NCBI GenBank assembly: GCA_016195085.1
Contig: JACQAG010000017.1
Span: 1 to 44,292, forward strand
DNA: 44,292 nucleotides
DNA from: Pseudomonadota bacterium
Lineage (GTDB): Bacteria; Pseudomonadota; Alphaproteobacteria; SHVZ01
Direction: 5' to 3'
Shown one piece after another: positions 38,564 to 44,292 of the stretch (the first letter of the stretch is position 1; each line of letters begins with the position of its first letter). Position numbers and translations under genes: made by a program. The notes under the pieces were generated by a model. The model was not told the DNA's origin. It worked only from the letters and a program-made list of their open reading frames with translations, and did not search any database.

Positions 38564-41500
38564 ATGGCGAGCGCGATGGCTGAAGGGCGCTGGGAGTTCT
38601 GGATCGACCGGGGCGGCACCTTCACCGACGTGGTGGCGAAGCGGCCCGACGGGGGCATTCTCACGCACAAGCTGCTCTCCGATAATCCCGAGCGCTATGC
38701 CGATGCGGCGATCCAGGGCATCCGCGAGCTCCTGGACCTGGCACCGGGCGAGATGATCCCGCCGGAGATGATCGGCGCGGTCAAGATGGGCACCACGGTT
38801 GCGACCAATGCGCTTCTGGAGCGCAAGGGCGAGCCTACCGTGCTGGTGATCAATCAGGGCTTCGGCGATGCGCTCCGCATCGCCTATCAGAATCGCCCGC
38901 ACCTCTTCACCCGACGCATCCAGCTGCCGGAGCTCCTGTATCGACTTGTGGTCGAGGTCAGGGGACGCATCGGCGCCCATGGCGAGGAGCTGGCGCCGCT
39001 CGACCTCGAGGCCGCACGCACCGGTCTTGCCGCCGCCTATGCCGATGGCATTCGCGCCTGCGCGATCGTGCTCATGCACGGCTATCGTCATGGCGAGCAC
39101 GAACGGCGTCTGGGCGCGCTCGCCCGCGAGATCGGTTTCAGCCAAATCTCCGTGAGCCATGCCGTGAGCCCGCTCATGAAGCTGGTCGGCCGCGGCGATA
39201 CCACGGTGGTCGATGCCTATCTCTCGCCGATCCTCAGGCGTTATGTCGATCGCGTGGCGGCCGAGCTCGGCTCGACGCGCCTCATGTTCATGCAATCGAA
39301 TGGCGGATTGACCGACGCAAGGCTGTTCCAGGGCAAGGACTCGATCCTGTCGGGACCGGCCGGCGGCATCGTCGGCGCGGTCGAGACCAGCCGCGGCGCC
39401 GGCTTCGAGCGGATCATCGGCTTCGACATGGGCGGCACGTCGACCGACGTGTCGCACTTCTCCGGCGAGCTCGAGCGCACCTTCGAGACCATGGTCGCGG
39501 GCGTGCGCATGCGGGCGCCGATGATGCGCATCAACACGGTGGCCGCCGGCGGCGGCTCGGTCTTGTTCTTCGACGGAGCGCGCTACCGCGTCGGACCGGA
39601 ATCGGCCGGCGCCAATCCAGGCCCCGCTTGCTACCGCCGCGGCGGACCGCTCACCGTGACCGACGCCAATGTGATGCTGGGCAAGCTCCGGCCGGAGTTC
39701 TTTCCCCACGTCTTCGGCCCCTCGGGCGACAAGCCGCTCGACGCCGAGATCGTGCGGGCCAAATTCGCCCTGCTCGCCCGTGAGATCAAGGAGGCGACCG
39801 GCAACGACCGTTCGCCCGTCGCAGTGGCGGAGGGCTTTCTCGACATCGCGGTTGCCAATATGGCGAATGCCATCAAGCAGATCTCCGTGCAGCGCGGCCA
39901 CGACGTGACCAAGTACACGCTCACCTGCTTCGGCGGCGCCGGCGGGCAGCATGCGTGCCTGGTCGCCGATCAGCTCGGCATGCAGACCATCTACATCCAC
40001 CCCTATGCCGGCGTGCTGTCCGCCTATGGCATGGGATTGGCCGATATCCGGGTCCTGCGCCAGCGCGCGGTCGAGGAGCCGTTGACGGACGCGCTGATCC
40101 CCGAGCTGGCGCAATGGCTGGGTGGACTTGAAAGCGAAGGCCGCGCCGAGATGGCAAGCCAGGGCGTGGAGGCGGGCCAGACCCAGGCGCTCCTGAAGGT
40201 GCATGTCCGCTACGAGGGCAGCGACACCGCGACCATTGTCGACTTCGCCGACCGCGCCGGCATCCTCGGCGCATTCGAATCCCTGCACCGGCAACGCTAC
40301 GGCTTCACCATGGCGGGCAAGGGCCATGTCGTCGAGGCGGTCTCGGTCGAGGTGATCGGCAAGGCCGCCGGCGTCGCCCCAACCCCGGCCAAGGTCCCCC
40401 GGGCGGCGGCGCTGCCGAAGCCGCTCGCGGTCGAGCCGGTCCATGGCGGCGGTCAGGTGCATCGCGCCCCCTTCTACGATCGCGAGCTCTTCTTGCCCGG
40501 CGCCGTCATCGATGGTCCCGCGATCCTCATCGAGGCCAATGCGACGACCATGGTCGAGCCGGGCTGGCAGGCGCGCGTCACGGCGGCGAATCATCTCGTG
40601 CTGAAGCGGGTCGTACCCTTGGCTCGGCGCCGGGCCATCGGCACCGAGGCCGATCCGGTGATGCTCGAGGTCTTCAACAATCTCTTCATGTCGATCGCCG
40701 AGCAGATGGGCGTGGTGCTGGCGAACACCGCCTACTCGGTCAACATCAAGGAGCGTCTCGACTTCTCCTGCGCGCTCTTCGACCGCGAGGGCAACCTCAT
40801 CGCCAACGCCCCGCACATGCCGGTGCATTTGGGATCGATGGGCGAGAGCGTGGAGACGGTCATCCGCAACAACCGGGGCAAGTTCCGGCCGGGCGACGCC
40901 TATGTGCTGAACGCGCCCTACAATGGCGGCACGCATCTGCCCGACATCACCGTGGTGACGCCTGTTTTCGACCGCGGCGACGCCCGCATCCTGTTCTGGG
41001 TGGCGAGCCGCGGGCACCATGCCGATGTCGGCGGCATCACACCGGGCTCGATGCCGCCCGACAGCCGCACGGTCGACGAGGAGGGCGTGCTCATCGACAA
41101 TTTCCAGCTGGTCGATCGCGGCCGCTTCCGCGAAGCCGAGCTCTTGGCGCTGCTGCGGTCGGGGCCGTTCCCGGCGCGCAACCCCCAGCAGAACCTGGCC
41201 GACCTGCAGGCCGAGGTCGCCGCCAATGCCAAGGGAGTGGCCGAGCTCCATCGCATGGTGGATGAGTTCGGGCTGGACGTGGTCGAGGCCTATATGCGCC
41301 ATGTGCAGGCGAACGCCGAGGAGCAGGTGAAGCGCGTGCTCGACGTGCTCGCCGATGGCAGCTTCGCCTATGAGATGGATGACGGCAGCGTCATCAAGGT
41401 CAGGATCTCGATCGACAAGGAACGACGCACGGCGAAGGTGGATTTCACCGGCACCAGCCCGCAGCAGCCGAGCAACTACAACGCGCCGTCGGCCATCTGC

Positions 41501-42202
41501 AAGGCCGCCGTCCTCTACGTCTTCCGCACGTTGGTCGATGACGACATCCCGATGAATGCCGGCTGCATCAAGCCGATCGAGATCGTGATCCCGGAAGGCT
41601 CCATGCTGAACCCGCGCTATCCGGCGGCCGTGGTCGCGGGCAATGTGGAAACCAGCCAGTGCGTCACCGACGCGCTCTATGGCGCGCTCGGCGTCATGGC
41701 TGCCGCCCAAGGCACGATGAACAACTTCACCTTCGGCAATGATCGCTACCAGTACTACGAGACCATCGCCGGCGGCTCCGGCGCCGGTCCGGATTTCGAC
41801 GGCACCGATGCCGTGCACACGCACATGACCAATTCGCGCCTGACCGATCCGGAGGTGCTGGAATGGCGCTTTCCGGTGGTTGTCGACAGCTTCCGCATCC
41901 GGCGCGGGTCGGGCGGCGGCGGTCGCCATCGGGGCGGCGACGGGGTCATCCGACGCATTCGCTTCAAGGAGAAGATGACCGCCTCGATCCTTGCCAATCA
42001 CCGCCGCGTGCCGCCCTACGGCATGGCCGGAGGCGAGCCGGGTCACGTCGGCTTGACCTATGTCGAGCGCGCCGATGGCAGCCGGACCGAGCTCGCCTTC
42101 CGCGACAAGGCCGAGGTGGAGCCGGGCGACGTGTTCGTCATCGAGACCCCCGGCGGCGGCGGCTTCGGGCGCGCCGAACGGGCGAAGCAGGCTGCCGATT
42201 AA
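38564..42202 (+). CDS. Fused 5-oxoprolinase/hydantoinase (HyuA-HyuB)
   Basis: The predicted protein has 1,212 residues, the size of single-chain 5-oxoprolinases that open 5-oxo-L-proline to glutamate with ATP. The first half (to about 690) is HyuA-like, with the phosphate-binding motifs [11 protein letters not shown] (14-24) and [14 protein letters not shown], and [20 protein letters not shown]. The second half (from about 697) is HyuB-like: [38 protein letters not shown] to [13 protein letters not shown]. The ATG at 38564 has GAGGA 6 nt upstream; the frame extends back to 38498 without conservation. The substrate could also be a hydantoin, as the family is broad. The long frame on the opposite strand is a shadow. 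Confidence 0.93.
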   Translation: MASAMAEGRWEFWIDRGGTFTDVVAKRPDGGILTHKLLSDNPERYADAAIQGIRELLDLAPGEMIPPEMIGAVKMGTTVATNALLERKGEPTVLVINQGFGDALRIAYQNRPHLFTRRIQLPELLYRLVVEVRGRIGAHGEELAPLDLEAARTGLAAAYADGIRACAIVLMHGYRHGEHERRLGALAREIGFSQISVSHAVSPLMKLVGRGDTTVVDAYLSPILRRYVDRVAAELGSTRLMFMQSNGGLTDARLFQGKDSILSGPAGGIVGAVETSRGAGFERIIGFDMGGTSTDVSHFSGELERTFETMVAGVRMRAPMMRINTVAAGGGSVLFFDGARYRVGPESAGANPGPACYRRGGPLTVTDANVMLGKLRPEFFPHVFGPSGDKPLDAEIVRAKFALLAREIKEATGNDRSPVAVAEGFLDIAVANMANAIKQISVQRGHDVTKYTLTCFGGAGGQHACLVADQLGMQTIYIHPYAGVLSAYGMGLADIRVLRQRAVEEPLTDALIPELAQWLGGLESEGRAEMASQGVEAGQTQALLKVHVRYEGSDTATIVDFADRAGILGAFESLHRQRYGFTMAGKGHVVEAVSVEVIGKAAGVAPTPAKVPRAAALPKPLAVEPVHGGGQVHRAPFYDRELFLPGAVIDGPAILIEANATTMVEPGWQARVTAANHLVLKRVVPLARRRAIGTEADPVMLEVFNNLFMSIAEQMGVVLANTAYSVNIKERLDFSCALFDREGNLIANAPHMPVHLGSMGESVETVIRNNRGKFRPGDAYVLNAPYNGGTHLPDITVVTPVFDRGDARILFWVASRGHHADVGGITPGSMPPDSRTVDEEGVLIDNFQLVDRGRFREAELLALLRSGPFPARNPQQNLADLQAEVAANAKGVAELHRMVDEFGLDVVEAYMRHVQANAEEQVKRVLDVLADGSFAYEMDDGSVIKVRISIDKERRTAKVDFTGTSPQQPSNYNAPSAICKAAVLYVFRTLVDDDIPMNAGCIKPIEIVIPEGSMLNPRYPAAVVAGNVETSQCVTDALYGALGVMAAAQGTMNNFTFGNDRYQYYETIAGGSGAGPDFDGTDAVHTHMTNSRLTDPEVLEWRFPVVVDSFRIRRGSGGGGRHRGGDGVIRRIRFKEKMTASILANHRRVPPYGMAGGEPGHVGLTYVERADGSRTELAFRDKAEVEPGDVFVIETPGGGGFGRAERAKQAAD

Positions 42203-42247
42203 GCGCCGGCTTCCGGCCTCGATGCACAGCCTTACCCATGTTTCAGG

Positions 42248-42266
42248 GTGAGGCGGATGGCCTCAC
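42248..42266. terminator. Candidate terminator after the oxoprolinase gene
   Basis: GTGAGG and CCTCAC form a 6-bp stem with a 7-nt loop, 45 bp past the stop. No T-run follows, so it is a weak candidate. Confidence 0.3.
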
Positions 42267-42293
42267 GGTCCTGTGATCTCGATAGTGGCCCGG

Positions 42294-42322
42294 TTGCTCC
42301 GTCCTGGGGGCGACCCTAGGAT
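42294..42322 (+). promoter_or_regulatory. Candidate promoter of the ABC binding-protein gene
   Basis: TTGCTC (42294-42299) and TAGGAT (42317-42322) are 17 bp apart, about 58 bp before the ATG at 42380. The match is moderate. Confidence 0.35.
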
Positions 42323-42379
42323 ACGCGCCGATCATCTCGTGTCCAAGCCACGAGACGGACCAAAAACAGGGAGTGAGGC

Positions 42380-43885
42380 ATGAAACGCGCATTGGCCGTG
42401 ACGCTGTTGGGCGCGCTCCTGTGCGGGACCGCCGCTGAGGCCCAGACCCATCTCCGCATCGGGCTCTCGGAAGATCCCGACAGCTTCGATCCGACGCCGG
42501 GCAATTCCTATGTCGGCCGCATCGTCTTCATGTCGCTCTGCGACAAGCTCTTGGACGCCGACAAGAAGGCGCAGATCGTGCCGATGCTGGCGACCGAATG
42601 GAGCTGGGCTCCCGATCTCCTGTCGGTCACCCTCAAGCTCAGGCAGGGTGTGAAGTTCCAGGACGGCGAGCCCTTCGACGCGGCGGCGGCGAAGTTTACC
42701 TTGGAGCGCCATCTGACCCAGGCGGATTCGCGCCGCAAGAGCGAGATCCAGCAGATCAAATCCATCGACATCGTCGATCCGCAGACGATCAAGCTCGGTC
42801 TCGAGGTGCCGTTCGTCGCACTCTTGGCGCAGTTGGCCGACCGCGCCGGCATCATGATCTCGCCCAAGGCGGCGAAGGCGCTCGGGCCTGAGTTCGGCCA
42901 GAAGCCGGTCTGCGCCGGCCCCTATAAGCTGGTCGAGCGGGTGCCCCAGGACCGCATCGTGCTAGAGCGCTTCGCCGACTATTGGGACAAGGACAAGATC
43001 CACATCGACAAGATCACCTTCCTGCCCGTGGTCGACGACCAGGCGCGGATCGCCAGCGTGCAGACCGGCCAACTCGAGATGATGGAGCGTCTGCCCGCCG
43101 CCGATATCGACCGGGTGAAGAAGGATAGCCGCCTCAAATTCTACGGCACGGTGGGCTTGAGCTATCAGGCGCTCACCTTCAATCCCGGCCTGGGCGACGG
43201 CTCGAAGATTTCGATCAACCGCGACCCACGCATCCGCCAGGCGCTCGAGCTCTCCCTCGACCGCGACGCCATCAACCAGGTGGTCTTCAACGGCGCGGCG
43301 CTGGCAGGCAACCAGTGGCAGTCGCCGGCGAGCCCCTGGTATGTGAAGTCGGTGCCGATCCCCAAGCGTGACCTTATCAAGGCGAAGGCGCTCCTGGCCG
43401 AGGCGGGCCAACCCAACCCCAGCTTCACCATGCTCTTGCCCAATGGCGGCGAGGTCATGCGCGTGGCCGAGGTCATGCAGGCGATGGCCAAGGAATCCGG
43501 CTTCGACATCAAGCTCTTGGTGACCGAGTTCCAGACCTCCCTGCAGCGCGCCTACAAGGGCGACTTCGAGGCCTTCCTCATCGGCTGGAGCGGCCGCATC
43601 GATCCCGACGGCAACATCCACGTCTTCAACCATTGCGGCGGCGCGCAGAATTATGGCGGCTATTGCACGCCGGAGATGGACAAGCTCCTGGACGAGGCCC
43701 GCACCAAGGCCGGCATGGAGGAGCGTTATGCGGTCTATGAGAAGGTGATGCAGATGCAAGTCAGGGACGTGCCGCGCATCTACCTCTATCACCAGCAGTA
43801 TCTGTTCGCCTCGACCACGCGGCTCACCGGCTTCGAGCCCTATCCCGACGGCCTCATCCGCCCGCAGGGCCTGAAGCTGAACTGA
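42380..43885 (+). CDS. ABC transporter substrate-binding protein, family 5
   Basis: The predicted protein has 501 residues and is a periplasmic binding protein for peptides or related solutes. A signal peptide (KRALAVTLLGALLCGTAAEA, cleaved after AEA) is followed by LRIGLSEDPDSFDPTPGNSYVGRIVFMSLCDKLLD, the standard start of family 5. VTLKLRQGVKFQDGEPFDAAAAKFTLERHL and DPRIRQALELSLDRDAINQVVFNGAA are its signatures. GGGAGTGAGG lies just before the ATG. Unlike most such genes, it is not followed by permease or ATPase genes inside the window; a hairpin and repeats come next. With the upstream oxoprolinase it may handle pyroglutamyl or short peptides, which is a guess. Confidence 0.93.
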   Translation: MKRALAVTLLGALLCGTAAEAQTHLRIGLSEDPDSFDPTPGNSYVGRIVFMSLCDKLLDADKKAQIVPMLATEWSWAPDLLSVTLKLRQGVKFQDGEPFDAAAAKFTLERHLTQADSRRKSEIQQIKSIDIVDPQTIKLGLEVPFVALLAQLADRAGIMISPKAAKALGPEFGQKPVCAGPYKLVERVPQDRIVLERFADYWDKDKIHIDKITFLPVVDDQARIASVQTGQLEMMERLPAADIDRVKKDSRLKFYGTVGLSYQALTFNPGLGDGSKISINRDPRIRQALELSLDRDAINQVVFNGAALAGNQWQSPASPWYVKSVPIPKRDLIKAKALLAEAGQPNPSFTMLLPNGGEVMRVAEVMQAMAKESGFDIKLLVTEFQTSLQRAYKGDFEAFLIGWSGRIDPDGNIHVFNHCGGAQNYGGYCTPEMDKLLDEARTKAGMEERYAVYEKVMQMQVRDVPRIYLYHQQYLFASTTRLTGFEPYPDGLIRPQGLKLN

Positions 43886-43896
43886 TCGAAGCAGCG

Positions 43897-43926
43897 CCCC
43901 TCTCCCCGAACAAGCCGGGGAGGGGG
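43897..43926. terminator. Hairpin after the ABC binding-protein gene
   Basis: CCCCTCTCCCCG (43897-43908) pairs with CGGGGAGGGG (43916-43925) over a short loop, 12 bp past the stop. It is a strong GC stem without a T-run. Such a stem may stop transcription or protect the 3' end. Confidence 0.45.
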
Positions 43927-43994
43927 CCACTCCCCTACGCTCGCATCCTGATCGACATGTTCCTCAGTGTATGACGGAGGCTTGGATCGCTGCC

Positions 43995-44098
43995 GTGCGT
44001 GCTTCGACAAGCTCAGCATGAGGTTGTTCTTTTTTCCACTTCGATCTCGATGCCACGCACACCCTCCCTCATCCTGAGCTTTCTGTCGAAGGACGCAC
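43995..44098. repeat. Palindromic intergenic repeat (TTCGACAAGCTCAG type)
   Basis: GTGCGTGCTTCGACAAGCTC at 43995-44014, continuing to GAGG at 44023, is answered by CCTCATCCTGAGC at 44067-44079 and TGTCGAAGGACGCAC at 44084-44098. The arms are about 30 bp with a few mismatches. Repeats of this kind are spread through many alphaproteobacterial and other genomes. The remaining sequence from 43927 shows no gene. Confidence 0.65.
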
Positions 44099-44119
44099 AC
44101 CCGGTATGCAGGTGTCGCC

Positions 44120-44287
44120 TCATCCGACGAACGTCTCGGTCAGGACACTAGCCCGAACTTTACCCTGTGTTTTGCGATAAGCGCTTGAGCTGTTTGACTG
44201 TCTGCGGCTTTTCGGCTGCTTTTGTGTCCATGTAGATAGAGGGATATTACTTGACATGGCGCCAGCTTGGTGATTCAAGCTCGTCAT
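44120..44287 (-). CDS. Uncertain short frame at the window edge
   Basis: A minus-strand frame from ATG 44287 to a stop at 44120 would encode 55 residues beginning MTSLNHQAGAMSSNIPLSTW. I see no family match. It remains open to the window edge, so it could be the end of a longer gene. The local sequence is lower in GC than the core genome and could belong to a mobile element that continues to the right. Treat it as unsupported unless the neighbouring sequence extends it. Confidence 0.2.
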   Translation of the reverse strand: MTSLNHQAGAMSSNIPLSTWTQKQPKSRRQSNSSSAYRKTQGKVRASVLTETFVG

Positions 44288-44292
44288 GTTCA

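Noticed and set aside
38528-42046. A 1,172-codon open frame on the minus strand opposite the oxoprolinase gene
   Set aside because: It is the mirror of a high-GC gene. Its predicted protein is rich in His, Arg, Asp and Gly without any domain, and the plus-strand protein is clearly conserved.

Overview
The window reads as chromosomal DNA of a high-GC alphaproteobacterium, most likely a Rhodospirillales-like lineage. The evidence is the complete division and cell wall (dcw) cluster in the usual order, followed by lpxC, bamD, recN and ligA. MurE carries the DNPR signature of meso-diaminopimelate ligases, and FtsZ has a long Ala/Pro-rich linker. No species name can be fixed from the sequence alone.

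Layout. (1) 1-5469 is an accessory island, visibly lower in GC than the rest. At its left edge are the 3' scraps of two genes: a SEC-C tail (2-64) and the end of a UxaA-type SAF-domain gene (126-236). Then come four minus-strand genes, transcribed in this order: beta-class DNA methyltransferase, ParB-like protein, SNF2-type helicase, and DUF3883 (PD-(D/E)XK-like) protein. This is the best candidate for an undescribed system, probably anti-phage or modification/restriction-like. (2) 5470-9245 is ligA and recN, overlapping by 4 bp. (3) 9320-10689 is an IS1202/ISNCY-type insertion sequence with compound inverted ends and a 17-bp target duplication, followed by a palindromic intergenic repeat. (4) 10980-13494 holds a small membrane protein, a PiuC-type dioxygenase, a DUF3572 protein and the lipoprotein BamD. 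(5) 13597-33458 is lpxC and the dcw cluster on the minus strand: mraZ, rsmH, ftsL, ftsI, murE, murF, mraY, murD, ftsW, murG, murC, murB, ddl, ftsQ, ftsA, ftsZ. Most neighbours overlap by 1-14 bp. (6) 33459-34364 holds the mraZ control region (five TGGG repeats at exact 10-bp spacing over a promoter), a LexA-type box, and the RNase P RNA gene with its promoter. (7) 34365-36276 is a TerB/J-domain protein and a glycosyltransferase-like protein. (8) 36474-43885, on the plus strand, holds a TRAP-type binding protein, a GNAT acetyltransferase, a fused 5-oxoprolinase/hydantoinase and a family 5 ABC binding protein. Palindromic repeats sit in the gaps, and the right end is mostly repeat DNA.

How the genes work together. 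The dcw genes make the lipid-linked peptidoglycan precursor: MurB, MurC, MurD, MurE and MurF with Ddl in the cytoplasm, then MraY and MurG at the membrane. They also build the divisome (FtsL, FtsI, FtsW, FtsQ, FtsA, FtsZ). LpxC and BamD add lipid A synthesis and outer-membrane protein assembly, so envelope growth and division are encoded together. The four-gene island lies directly behind ligA and is bordered by a 12-bp direct repeat, which fits acquisition as a unit.
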